64,000 nucleotides of DNA from UBA6059 sp964351595. GTDB lineage: Bacteria > Bacteroidota > Bacteroidia > Cytophagales > Cyclobacteriaceae. The notes under the pieces were generated by a model. That model ran no database searches and was not told the origin of the DNA. It saw nothing but the letters and a program-made list of their open reading frames with translations. The DNA lies in the NCBI GenBank assembly GCA_964351595.1, contig CAYGOT010000016.1:14368-78367 (forward strand). The letters run 5' to 3'. Numbering within the stretch: position 1 is the first letter of the stretch; each line of letters opens with the position of its first letter. This document shows positions 52,426 through 60,699 of the stretch, piece after piece. The position numbers and the translations under genes are program-made.

Positions 52426-53004
52426 ATGTCAATTTTCGAGCACGTCTCCGTCTTCCTCTCCATCATCCTTGGCCTGGCGGTGGTCCACCTGATCGGAGGA
52501 CTGGCCATGATACTGGACGCGCATACCAAAGCCAGGCTCTACTGGATTCATATTGGCTGGACCATCAGCATGCTCTTCATCGTGATACTGGTGTGGCTGG
52601 GCAGCTTTGTGCTTTCGCCGCTAGCGCAAATAGGGGCACTGCATTTTTTGAACCTTCTCGCTTATGCTATGGTCACCTCACTCATGAGTGGACTATTATT
52701 CCCGGTAGGTGGAGGTAAAGTCAAAGACTATCAGCAGCACTTTGATGCCAACAGGGCAAGGCTGTACTTCCTGGGAATTGTATTTGTGATTGTCGATGCA
52801 GTTGATGGGGTATTGGAGCATTACAATGCACAAATCGAATGGGATCTTGGCCAGTATGCCACCTTGTCGATTTGGCTTGTAGCATTCTTAGTCGGCCTCA
52901 CCAAAAAGAGCAACAAGGTGGATGCCACGATCGTCATACTACTATTGATCGGCATCATCCGATGGTTTGTCAGCCTGATCGACGTGAGTGTGGTCGTATG
53001 GTGA
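52426..53004 (+). CDS. Polytopic membrane protein, paralogue of the protein at 7020-7604
   Basis: 192 residues with six or seven hydrophobic segments. The N-terminus (FEHVSVFLSIILGLAVVHLI, then a basic loop and RLYWIHIGWT) is shared with the 7020-7604 protein. The family is not named to my knowledge and the function is unknown. It precedes a methyltransferase gene by 23 bases, so both may be transcribed together. Confidence 0.72.
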   Translation: MSIFEHVSVFLSIILGLAVVHLIGGLAMILDAHTKARLYWIHIGWTISMLFIVILVWLGSFVLSPLAQIGALHFLNLLAYAMVTSLMSGLLFPVGGGKVKDYQQHFDANRARLYFLGIVFVIVDAVDGVLEHYNAQIEWDLGQYATLSIWLVAFLVGLTKKSNKVDATIVILLLIGIIRWFVSLIDVSVVVW

Positions 53005-53027
53005 TAAAGTAAGAGAATCAATAAGAT

Positions 53028-53597
53028 ATGGAAGAAGAATACTACAAAACAAAAGCGTCGGTAGTCGAATATATCCGGCTCGCGAAAGATGTCAATGGAG
53101 CCGACTTGATTGACAAGCTCAAAGCCATCCTGCCGGCTAACTCTTCAGTCCTGGAACTTGGGTCGGGACCTGGCTCTGATTGGGAAATACTCTCCGGGAC
53201 GTACAAAGTCTGGGGTTCTGACTTTTCCGATCATTTTTTAGATCATCTGAGGAAGGTCCACCCTACCGGAACTTTCCTGACACTGGACGCCTCCACGCTT
53301 CAGACAGACATGCGCTTCGATGGCATCTACAGCAACAAAGTACTACATCACCTGACGGACAAAGACCTACAACAATCCGCTGCAAGGCAGACTGACATTC
53401 TCCATCCAAAGGGTATTATCTGTCACTCATTTTGGAAAGGTGAAGGATCAGAAACCTTCAAGGGTATGTTCGTTAATTATCATAATGAAGAAGTCCTGAA
53501 AGACCTTTTTGATGAGCATTTTGAGATTCTCTTGCTAGAGAGCTATGCAGAGTTTGAGGATGGTGACTCGCTGCTTTTAATTGGGAGAAAGAAGTAA
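53028..53597 (+). CDS. Class I SAM-dependent methyltransferase
   Basis: 189 residues. Motif I for S-adenosylmethionine binding is SVLELGSGPGSDWEI (near residue 40). The motif II/III region (MRFDGIYSNKVLHHL) and the rest of the Rossmann fold (HPKGIICHSFWKG) are visible. Substrate unknown; family members act on small molecules, lipids or proteins. The upstream membrane-protein gene is 23 bases away. Confidence 0.88.
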   Translation: MEEEYYKTKASVVEYIRLAKDVNGADLIDKLKAILPANSSVLELGSGPGSDWEILSGTYKVWGSDFSDHFLDHLRKVHPTGTFLTLDASTLQTDMRFDGIYSNKVLHHLTDKDLQQSAARQTDILHPKGIICHSFWKGEGSETFKGMFVNYHNEEVLKDLFDEHFEILLLESYAEFEDGDSLLLIGRKK

Positions 53598-53697
53598 CCC
53601 TATTAGCTATGGTACTGAGAGTATGACAACTACACCGTTCGCTACACGTGAACAGTATCGAGACTTCACTTGAGTAATCAATCACACAATTTATTCT

Positions 53698-54228
53698 ATG
53701 GACCTTTCCATCAAACTAAAAGCTATAATAGGAACAGCAGCATTCACTTTAACGCTTATCACATTTGAGCATTTCGATGGTGGAGTGATCACACATTATC
53801 CGCTTGCCGATGATAACCTACCCGGTATCTCCAACTGGTGGGGCATGCTTACCATACCTCTACTTACATGGATCACTTTTTCATTCACCGGACGTAGAAA
53901 AAACAATGATAATTCAAGACCGCCAGCGCACTTAATAAAAAATCCATACCTTCTAGGTGGGCTTGTATTTGGGGCGATAGTAGGCTTGCTCTGGGAAATC
54001 GATCAAGAAGCCATACTCCAATACTTTATCATGCTACCTGTACTTCTCGCGTTATTCGCTAAGGTTTACCTACCGGAATCGCTGCTCGGTTTTGCACTGG
54101 GTATGCTCTACACTTTTGGCGGAGTACTTCCTATCGGAATTGGCCTGGTACTTCAGGTGATAGGCTTCATTATCTATGTGACCTTTCACCGATCGGCTCT
54201 TTGGGTATTCGCGAGATTTAATCAGTGA
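53698..54228 (+). CDS. Membrane protein of unknown function
   Basis: 176 residues with five or six membrane segments (AIIGTAAFTLTLITFEHF, WWGMLTIPLLTWITFSF, LLGGLVFGAIVGLLWEID and LLGFALGMLYTFGGVLPIGI). A soluble basic loop (TGRRKNNDNSRPP) follows the second segment. No family recognised. The gene stands alone, 100 bases after the methyltransferase gene. Confidence 0.68.
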   Translation: MDLSIKLKAIIGTAAFTLTLITFEHFDGGVITHYPLADDNLPGISNWWGMLTIPLLTWITFSFTGRRKNNDNSRPPAHLIKNPYLLGGLVFGAIVGLLWEIDQEAILQYFIMLPVLLALFAKVYLPESLLGFALGMLYTFGGVLPIGIGLVLQVIGFIIYVTFHRSALWVFARFNQ

Positions 54229-54282
54229 TTTGTTATGAGTTTCCCAGACTCGGCAATTCTATTATAGACAGTCAATGTACAT

Positions 54283-54711
54283 TTGACCATGGAGCTACTT
54301 ACACTAGAAGATTTCCCACTCAAGGCCTCTGACAAGATTCGCTATGGTGATACCGATCGCCAAGGCCACATCAACAATGCCAACTTCCTGACCTATCTGG
54401 AGACGGGAAGAGTAGAGTTCTTGTACCATCCGGACTTCTGGAAGCTCGCTGAGGGTGCCAGCTTTGTAATTGCCTCAGTGAAATTGGATTTCCTCAAAGA
54501 GATGAAATGGCCGGGACAAATCGACATAGGTACAGGCATTCTAAGAATTGGTAACAGCTCCGTCCGGCTGCATCAGCAGCTCTTCCAAAATGATGTTTGT
54601 GTAGCGAGTGCTGAAACGGTTATTGTGCAGGTCGATGATCAGAATGGAACCAGCAGACCGCTCAGTGATGGGGCGAAGAAGGCGCTGGAAGTATGGCTAC
54701 TTAAGGATTAA
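54283..54711 (+). CDS. 4-hydroxybenzoyl-CoA thioesterase family (hot-dog) protein
   Basis: 142 residues with the hot-dog fold hallmark RYGDTDRQGHINNANFLTYL, in which the Asp (near residue 22) is the usual catalytic residue, followed by GRVEFLYHPDFW. The rest (RIGNSSVRLHQQLFQND, ASAETVIVQVD) fits the family. Probable acyl-CoA thioesterase; acyl group unknown. Convergent with the next gene and separated by a bidirectional terminator. Confidence 0.88.
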   Translation: MTMELLTLEDFPLKASDKIRYGDTDRQGHINNANFLTYLETGRVEFLYHPDFWKLAEGASFVIASVKLDFLKEMKWPGQIDIGTGILRIGNSSVRLHQQLFQNDVCVASAETVIVQVDDQNGTSRPLSDGAKKALEVWLLKD

Positions 54712-54717
54712 AATGAG

Positions 54718-54778
54718 AGCGGTCTCAAAAGCTCATCCACTCATCAGAACAAACTTTTGAAACCGACTCTTTTGAATG
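54718..54778. terminator. Bidirectional terminator-like stem between convergent genes
   Basis: GAG-CGGTCTCAAAAG (54718-54731) pairs with CTTTTGAAACCG-ACTC (about 54758-54773), with T-run ends on one side. It lies between the thioesterase gene and the convergent membrane-protein gene. The stem type resembles the outer arms of the nested repeat at 11205-11333. Confidence 0.6.
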
Positions 54779-54787
54779 TTGGCCTTC

Positions 54788-55321
54788 TTAAGTCACTGAA
54801 TATTGAAATGCCAACCAGTTGAGAATAGTGGCAGTCAGCCAGAAAAGTGAAAATACAATACCTACATTTCTACCATTTCTGGAAACCTTAGGATGACTTC
54901 CCAAAAAACCAACACCTGCATGATTGGCATTCACCAAAGTGAAAAGCACTGACATTACCATTAGCATCAGGTGTAGAACATTGCGTTCGTCCAGGGGCAG
55001 TTGCATCCCATAAACAGCTCCGGCTATAATTGAAAGAAAAGCCAGAGCACCCTGTCGCTGCTCGAAAAGCAGCACAAATATGTAATCCTGCCCGGCCGTT
55101 TCCTTCCCCTCAGGTGCGGCTGCTAGCGCCGCATCCAGCATTACGATTTGCTCAGTCGAGGTTAAGAATTCACTCTGCTTAGGTGATCCTGGTGCGAATA
55201 AGGGCAACACCCAATTGACAATCCATCGCGACAATAGTGGGTAGATCACCTCTACGGAGTGAAGAATCCCTGGTGCCATGCATAAGACCAGTGCCAATGT
55301 GGAAATTGATATTTCATTCAT
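54788..55321 (-). CDS. Membrane protein coupled to the SnoaL gene
   Basis: 177 residues with four or five membrane segments (ISTLALVLCMAPGILHSVEV, FLSIIAGAVYGMQLPL, LHLMLMVMSVLFTLVNANHA and the C-terminal FSLFWLTATILNWLAF). No family recognised. It lies 30 bases downstream of the SnoaL-type gene on the minus strand, so the two probably form an operon under the divergent HxlR regulator. Function unknown. Confidence 0.62.
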   Translation of the reverse strand: MNEISISTLALVLCMAPGILHSVEVIYPLLSRWIVNWVLPLFAPGSPKQSEFLTSTEQIVMLDAALAAAPEGKETAGQDYIFVLLFEQRQGALAFLSIIAGAVYGMQLPLDERNVLHLMLMVMSVLFTLVNANHAGVGFLGSHPKVSRNGRNVGIVFSLFWLTATILNWLAFQYSVT

Positions 55322-55351
55322 AATAAAATCTTTGTGGTTTGATGAGATTGA

Positions 55352-56242
55352 CTAGAATCCAAACATGGTGTTTGGGTTGGCCAATCCTTCTGATGGGATT
55401 TCCTGAATAACATCCCAATGCTCTACCATCTGACCATCGGCCACTCGGAACAAATCATAAAACACCTGCTTCTTTCCGCTCCACTCGCCTTCACTGACAG
55501 TCAAGACAAAATTGCCTTCACCCAGCACTTTGTGTATTTTGGTATACTTAAACATGTTGTTTTGTGAGGTGAGATATTCCACAGCCTCGACAATTCCTCC
55601 CAGTCCATCCTTGATACCAGGGTTATGTTGATCATATTGTTCAGCGCTGATGTATTCCGTAATCTTATTGGGGTTCTTGCCCATAAGGACATCTTCTATT
55701 AAGCCTCGGGCTAAGGCTTTGTTCTCCTCTGTTTTATCCAGGTCCTCTGCTGCCCTCGGGCCATCTGTTTGCGTGCGACCACTGGCTGTTTCTTCTACTA
55801 CTGCGGTCATAGCATCCCAGTGCTCGGCTACTTTACCCGTTTCATCAACTCGAATGATATCGAACGATACCATCTCATCCGCACCAAACGGCTTTGCGTT
55901 TCGCCAGATGTTGTGCATGAAAACATAATCGCCATCCTGGAACATGCGTATGTTCTCAGCGGTCGTGTTGTTCTCTTGCAAGACGGGTAGCATTTGGATA
56001 AATGGCTCCAGGCCTGTCGGAATAAATGGGTTATGCTGGATGTAATCAGCATTAGCAAGTGCACGCATAGTTGCAGGGTCATTTTTTACTACAGCACCCA
56101 GAAAGGTGCCTACAGTTTCTTTCGTACTCATAGTTGACATTTTTGAATTTTCGATTTCGTTCTCAGCTTGGGCACTTGTTTTCGTAGTGTCGCAAGAGGT
56201 GAGAAGACTTGTAAACATTAAAATTGACAGAGCTTTTTTCAT
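55352..56242 (-). CDS. Exported lipoprotein with two SnoaL-like domains
   Basis: 296 residues from the ATG at 56242-56240. The signal has lipobox LTSC (Cys near residue 17). Two tandem SnoaL/NTF2-like domains follow. The first (about residues 40-150) contains YIQHNPFIPTGLEPF and EHWDAMTAV; the second (about 170-290) contains YDQHNPGIKDGLGG and EHWDVIQEI. The repeated QHNP and EHWD patterns show duplication. Such domains hydrolyse or isomerise small molecules, or bind them. It is divergent from an HxlR regulator whose operators lie upstream. Confidence 0.87.
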   Translation of the reverse strand: MKKALSILMFTSLLTSCDTTKTSAQAENEIENSKMSTMSTKETVGTFLGAVVKNDPATMRALANADYIQHNPFIPTGLEPFIQMLPVLQENNTTAENIRMFQDGDYVFMHNIWRNAKPFGADEMVSFDIIRVDETGKVAEHWDAMTAVVEETASGRTQTDGPRAAEDLDKTEENKALARGLIEDVLMGKNPNKITEYISAEQYDQHNPGIKDGLGGIVEAVEYLTSQNNMFKYTKIHKVLGEGNFVLTVSEGEWSGKKQVFYDLFRVADGQMVEHWDVIQEIPSEGLANPNTMFGF

Positions 56243-56265
56243 AGGTTTAGAATTATTACTTTTGA

Positions 56266-56338
56266 ATTGCAAGCAATAATATATAATTACTTTCAAATCA
56301 CAAGTGATTTTAAAAATTAATTGCTTTTTGCAAGTAAT
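56266..56338. promoter_or_regulatory. Three 12-bp HxlR-type operators
   Basis: ATTGC-AA-GCAAT (56266-56277), ATCAC-AA-GTGAT (56297-56308) and TTTGC-AA-GTAAT (56327-56338) share a 5-2-5 form. Their centres are 31 and 30 bases apart, about three helical turns. They lie between the divergent SnoaL and HxlR genes and probably control both. Confidence 0.62.
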
Positions 56339-56355
56339 ATTGAGATTGAGTGAAT

Positions 56356-56787
56356 ATGGAAGTTAAATTTCGCTGTGATTGCCCGTTTACTTCGGCGCTC
56401 GATGTACTGGGAGATAAGTGGATGCTGGTGATCGTAAAGCAGATGCTTACAGAAGACAAACTGACCTTTAAAGACTTCACCGAAAGTGATGAAGCTATCG
56501 CAACCAATATTCTTTCTGTCAAGCTGAAGCTGCTGGAAAAATTGGGAATAATTACAAAATCCAAGCTGCCGAATAATAAAAAGACAAACCTCTATCTCTT
56601 GACAGAGAAGGGTTTGGCGTTAACACCGCTACTGGTAGAGCTTGCTACATGGAGTGACAATCACCTGAGAGATGTTCATCCGACTATTCAAAATGGCCCG
56701 GGTATGGATCTGCTGCGTGCCGACAAGGCTGCATTCGCCAATGCGTTGGAGAAATCATATAGAGAAAAACTGACTACTATACTGTAG
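56356..56787 (+). CDS. HxlR family transcriptional regulator (SnoaL cluster)
   Basis: 143 residues from the ATG at 56356 (a GTG two codons upstream is also possible). The complete HxlR winged helix is visible: CDCPFTSALDVLGDKWMLVI, LTFKDFTESDEAIATNILSV, then LEKLGIITKSKLPNNKKTNL. Two N-terminal Cys residues (Cys 7 and Cys 9 region) may sense redox or aldehydes, as in other HxlR proteins. Divergent from the SnoaL gene; three operator-like repeats lie between them. Confidence 0.87.
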   Translation: MEVKFRCDCPFTSALDVLGDKWMLVIVKQMLTEDKLTFKDFTESDEAIATNILSVKLKLLEKLGIITKSKLPNNKKTNLYLLTEKGLALTPLLVELATWSDNHLRDVHPTIQNGPGMDLLRADKAAFANALEKSYREKLTTIL

Positions 56788-56925
56788 ATCACCCTTCTAC
56801 ATCGGCAACAAGAGCGCGAAGCACGTGATTAAGTTCCTAAGAAGTCAATCAAGTGTTCGTAGATACTTCGAATCTCCGTTTCCTTGTTCACAAACTCCCG
56901 GCATTCGGCATTATTCTAGGACCAT

Positions 56926-59526
56926 TCATTCACTCCTCAAAGTCTTTGCAGGATTGATCCTGGAAATCCTGTGGGAGTGACTTGCGGTAGCGATGAAAGC
57001 CACCGCTAGTATCAACAAAGCTGAGGCGACAAACCATATCAAGCTCAGGTCTATCGTGTAGGCATAGTTGTCCAGCCAGGTGGCCAGCAGGAAATAGGCG
57101 ATAGGAGAAACGATAACTGCTGCAATCAAGATGTACCAGGCGAATGGCTCAAACAGCTGGAGTAACAGACTATTGAGGCTTGCACCGAGTACTTTTCTCA
57201 CCGAAATCTCCTTGGTTCTATGAGAGGTGATCAGCGAGATCAGCGCATAAAGGCCAAAGCACGCAATGAGAATAGTAAGGGCCGTGAGTACCTGAAATAG
57301 CCTGGCAAAAACCTGGTCTTTGATGTAGAGCTGGTTGAGGTGATCTTCCAAAAAGATCAAATCAAATGGAAGGCTGGCAAACCGATTCTTCCAGGTGGCT
57401 TCAAGTCCTTGCACAAGTGGTAGTAAGTTGCCGGGGGTGATCCGCAGGTATACATCCTCCAAGTAGGTGCGCGGGTACATAATGGCCAAAGGACCTATCT
57501 TTTCGTGTAGGGAAGCATGGTGAAAATCCGAGGCTATGCCAACAATCTTTCCTGTGCGCAAATCACCGACTTGTATCGATCTGCCCAGTGCCTCCTCAGG
57601 CGAGGTATAGCCCATGGCTTTCACGGCCGACTCATTAACAATAATCGCATGTGCGCTATCAGTTGCAAACGATCTTGAAAGCTCTCGTCCGGCCACAAGT
57701 TTGATCCCCAGTGTACTAAAGAAACCATAGCCCACAGCATCAATGCTCATCGGTATGGGCTCATCCATGTCTTCAGTACTGACCGGTACATTGCCATTAT
57801 CACCATCCATGCGCCCTCCTCCGATCGCTACATCTTCCACACGCGGATTGGCGAGTAGGTCTTGCTTTAAAGTACTGAACTCCTCGAGTAGTGTCTGACC
57901 AGGCACGCGCAATACAGCCAGTGCTGACTTGTCAAATCCCAGATCCTTCTCTCTGAGATAATTGACTTGCTGGAGTACAACCAGACTACCCACCAGCAGC
58001 CCGATCGTGATCATAAACTGTAATGTGACCAGCACTTTTCTCAGGCTCAACCCTCCCGGAGCATGGGTTACCTGATTATTGAGCGCTTTGATCGTCTTCG
58101 TTCTCAGCATGATCAATGCCGGGTACCACCCAGCCAAAGCTCCGATAATGAGCGTAGCAGGCAACATAAACCAAAGTTGACCCATGAGCGTTTTCAGATC
58201 AGATGGGGTGATAGTGGCATTGAGACTGGTTTCTGCCAGCTGCAGTGTAGGTACGAGCAACACAACAGCTACAGCCAGTGCTATCAATGCAAGTAGTATA
58301 GACTCAAGTAAGAACTGTCCGCGAATGCTAGCCTTGGATGCACCCAGCGCCTTTCGTACACCTACCTCTCTTGATCGGGAGAGTGATCCGGCTACCGCCA
58401 AATTGGTGTAGTTAAAAACGATAAGCGTCAACAGTAAGAATGCAGTAATCGCAAAGGCGTAGATATTGTTCCAGTTGCCACTCTCTACCACCTCGTTTTG
58501 CACATCGCCGAGGTAAATCTCAGCGAGCGGTTGAAGCTCAAAACGGAAGGAGTCCCATCGGCCTTCCTCCCAATGGGTTTTGATGAAACCAACCAGCGGC
58601 TCTTCGAGGTTGGCAGGGTTGACACCCTCTCTAAGGAGCACATAAGTGTGAAAAGATATCCAACCAAAGTCGTTGAGCGTGACCGGATAGCCAAATGGGA
58701 CGCGGAACGCATGAAACGGAATGACGAGATCAAACCGGATGTGTGTATTGGATGGTATCTCCTCAAATACGCCGGTCACCTGAAATGACTCTTCTCCGAT
58801 TTTCAGGACTTTGCCTAGTGGATTGCTATCGCCGAAATACTTTTTTGCGGTAGCCTGAGTGAGCAATATAGCATCGGGGTTTTGCATTGCCGTCTTGGGA
58901 TTGCCAAGCTGCAAGTCGTAATCGAATACTGAAAAAAGCGTACTGTCAATATAGAAAATCCTGTCTTCGTAGTAGTTGCTGTTGTCATAGCTGACTACCC
59001 GGGTGTGTCCATGGCGGAAGCGCACATAATTTTCAACCTGATCAAAATCCTGAGCCAACCCAGGTCCCATTGGAGGGCCGACAGTCGCGAGGTGACGGTC
59101 GCTCCTACCGGTAACAGTTTCATCATAGGTTACCCGATAGATCCTGTCTGTCTTGCTGTGCCATCGATCGTAGGTGAGTTCGCGGTGGAGCACCAAATAG
59201 ACAATCATGGCAATCAATAGACCCACCGTGAGGCTCGTGCTATTAAGGACAAAGCTCCTACGGTCTTTTTTTAGATTTCTCCAGGCGGTCTTCAGTGAGT
59301 TTTTCAGATTCATCATGGGTATAGTACGTTTTGGCTTTTTCCAGGTGTAGGGATACCGGAGGAAAAGCAGTGTGGTTTTGAGCAGGTATAAATCAGTGGT
59401 GATCTTATTTCTTCCAAGTTGCTGCCGCTCCAATAGCTCCTCCTCCAGGTCTCCAGAGATGGCGTCTCTTTCCGAATCTCGGAAAAACAGCCGGAGGCAA
59501 AAGCGAACCGATTTTGGAAGCTTCAT
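56926..59526 (-). CDS. FtsX-type ABC transporter permease, second PadR-linked copy
   Basis: 866 residues, a paralogue of the permease at 4297-6960 with the same layout. The small N-terminal domain (FRDSERDAISGDLEEELLER) leads to a MacB-like periplasmic domain, an FtsX core near residue 380 (RSREVGVRKALGASKASI), a second periplasmic domain and a C-terminal FtsX core (RTKEISVRKVLGASLNSL). It overlaps its PadR gene by four bases. Sequence divergence from the first copy suggests another substrate. An ATPase partner must be encoded elsewhere. Confidence 0.9.
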   Translation of the reverse strand: MKLPKSVRFCLRLFFRDSERDAISGDLEEELLERQQLGRNKITTDLYLLKTTLLFLRYPYTWKKPKRTIPMMNLKNSLKTAWRNLKKDRRSFVLNSTSLTVGLLIAMIVYLVLHRELTYDRWHSKTDRIYRVTYDETVTGRSDRHLATVGPPMGPGLAQDFDQVENYVRFRHGHTRVVSYDNSNYYEDRIFYIDSTLFSVFDYDLQLGNPKTAMQNPDAILLTQATAKKYFGDSNPLGKVLKIGEESFQVTGVFEEIPSNTHIRFDLVIPFHAFRVPFGYPVTLNDFGWISFHTYVLLREGVNPANLEEPLVGFIKTHWEEGRWDSFRFELQPLAEIYLGDVQNEVVESGNWNNIYAFAITAFLLLTLIVFNYTNLAVAGSLSRSREVGVRKALGASKASIRGQFLLESILLALIALAVAVVLLVPTLQLAETSLNATITPSDLKTLMGQLWFMLPATLIIGALAGWYPALIMLRTKTIKALNNQVTHAPGGLSLRKVLVTLQFMITIGLLVGSLVVLQQVNYLREKDLGFDKSALAVLRVPGQTLLEEFSTLKQDLLANPRVEDVAIGGGRMDGDNGNVPVSTEDMDEPIPMSIDAVGYGFFSTLGIKLVAGRELSRSFATDSAHAIIVNESAVKAMGYTSPEEALGRSIQVGDLRTGKIVGIASDFHHASLHEKIGPLAIMYPRTYLEDVYLRITPGNLLPLVQGLEATWKNRFASLPFDLIFLEDHLNQLYIKDQVFARLFQVLTALTILIACFGLYALISLITSHRTKEISVRKVLGASLNSLLLQLFEPFAWYILIAAVIVSPIAYFLLATWLDNYAYTIDLSLIWFVASALLILAVAFIATASHSHRISRINPAKTLRSE

Positions 59527-59861
59527 GACTTATGCAATTCAAAAACGACCTGGGGTATTTGCGACCAGAAGGTTTCTCTAAGCTCCTTCGCTTGCTGAAG
59601 TTTTTTCAATCCCAGCGTCGTAATGGTGAAGAGCTTTTTGGGTTTGCCACCTCGCATGGATGTGGCTTCACCAAAGCGGCTCGTGACCAGGGCCTTGTCC
59701 TCAAGACGGTTGAGCGCTCCATGTGCCGTGCTCAGATTAATCTTGCGCCCGGCAGTTTCATTTATCTCATTTTTGATGGATACACCATAGGAATCCGGGT
59801 AGGTGGTGCATACCGCCAATAGCACCAGCTCTTCAAATTCTCCAAGTTGCGTTCCTTTCAC
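59523..59861 (-). CDS. PadR family transcriptional regulator, second copy
   Basis: 112 residues beginning with GTG at 59861-59859 (KGTQLGEFEELVLLAVCTTY). The winged-helix core INLSTAHGALNRLEDKALVT and the wing with GGKPKKLFTITTLG resemble the regulator at 3971-4300. It overlaps the second permease gene by four bases, so it controls that gene by inference. An operator-like palindrome lies only four bases upstream of the start. Confidence 0.88.
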   Translation of the reverse strand: MKGTQLGEFEELVLLAVCTTYPDSYGVSIKNEINETAGRKINLSTAHGALNRLEDKALVTSRFGEATSMRGGKPKKLFTITTLGLKKLQQAKELRETFWSQIPQVVFELHKS

Positions 59862-59865
59862 GGAA

Positions 59866-59887
59866 ATAATATACGTATATGTCGATA
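59866..59887 (-). promoter_or_regulatory. Probable PadR operator before the second permease operon
   Basis: On the minus strand, TATCGACATATACGTATATT (59887-59868) plus two bases matches the motif at 3914-3935 in 17 of 22 positions and contains the palindrome ATACGTAT. It ends four bases before the GTG start, so if the operator overlaps the promoter, the transcript must be nearly leaderless. Confidence 0.58.
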
Positions 59888-60000
59888 TTATGTTCGGGCC
59901 TGCAAAAATGAGTTAAACAGCGCAGTTCTCAATATTCGCATCTCCCCTGTGGCCTTAACCTAACATCCGGTAAATCAGAACAGAACACCCTTGCGTTACT

Positions 60001-60032
60001 TAACACGATCACTATATTTACCTTTGTCGTTA
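60001..60032 (+). promoter_or_regulatory. Weak TAAC-GTTA element or promoter before the GGCT-like gene
   Basis: TAAC at 60001 and GTTA at 60029-60032 flank TACCTTTG (60019-60026), which matches the Bacteroidota -7 box TAnnTTTG. The start codon lies 16 bases after GTTA, as with the hairpin elements at 44452 and 63314. The arms pair poorly, so a plain promoter is the simpler reading. Confidence 0.4.
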
Positions 60033-60048
60033 TGTTCAATTAATTCAT

Positions 60049-60699
60049 ATGGGAAGAAATTTCATTTTTGGATACGGATCACTTCTTGAAAAAGAATCAA
60101 GAGAAAGGACAACTGGGCAAGTTGAAGTTTACCCATTATCCATTAAGGGGCTATTAAGGGGTTGGTGGGCAAGAATCCCTGTTGCAGGTCTATCAACAAC
60201 ATTCCTCGGCTGTATTCAAAGCTCCGAATCCAATGCTGTAAATGGTCTGGTTTTCGAAATTAGAGGTGATGGTCTAAAAAAATTAGATAAACGTGAAAAA
60301 GGATATGATCGAATTGAAGTATCTCATTCGAATATTAAAAGAGACTATGCAAACATTTTAACGGAAGAGGATAAAGTCTGGACATATGTTAACCATACTC
60401 ATAATATCAGCGAGTTTATACAATCAAATGAACCGAATAAAGATTTTCCTATCGTCCAATCCTATGTGGATATGTGCGTCAATGGTTGTTTAGAAGTAGA
60501 GGAACAATTCAAAATTGAGAATAATGAATTTTTAATAGAATTTATTCAAAAGACGGTGAACTGGAATAAGTTTTGGGTTAACGACCGAATATATCCGAGA
60601 AGGCCTTTCATTTATCGAGCGAATGCTTATTTGATTGACGAACTACTTCAGAAACACCTAATAGAACCTGATCTGTTTAATCAAATCTATTTCGAATGA
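60049..60699 (+). CDS. Gamma-glutamylcyclotransferase-like (AIG2-fold) protein
   Basis: 216 residues beginning MGRNFIFGYGSLLEKESRER. FGYGSL is the hallmark of the GGCT fold. The central EIRGDGLKKLDKREKGYDRI contains the Glu-Gly-Tyr region (REKGYDRIEV) that holds the catalytic residue in active members. The last 60 residues are an extra region with no clear match. It may cleave gamma-glutamyl peptides or have another cyclotransferase role. It overlaps the next gene by four bases. Confidence 0.78.
   Translation: MGRNFIFGYGSLLEKESRERTTGQVEVYPLSIKGLLRGWWARIPVAGLSTTFLGCIQSSESNAVNGLVFEIRGDGLKKLDKREKGYDRIEVSHSNIKRDYANILTEEDKVWTYVNHTHNISEFIQSNEPNKDFPIVQSYVDMCVNGCLEVEEQFKIENNEFLIEFIQKTVNWNKFWVNDRIYPRRPFIYRANAYLIDELLQKHLIEPDLFNQIYFE

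Noticed and set aside
60001..60032. Fifth strong copy of the TAAC-GTTA hairpin
   Set aside because: The arms hardly pair and a TAnnTTTG promoter box explains the sequence; kept only as a weak regulatory call.
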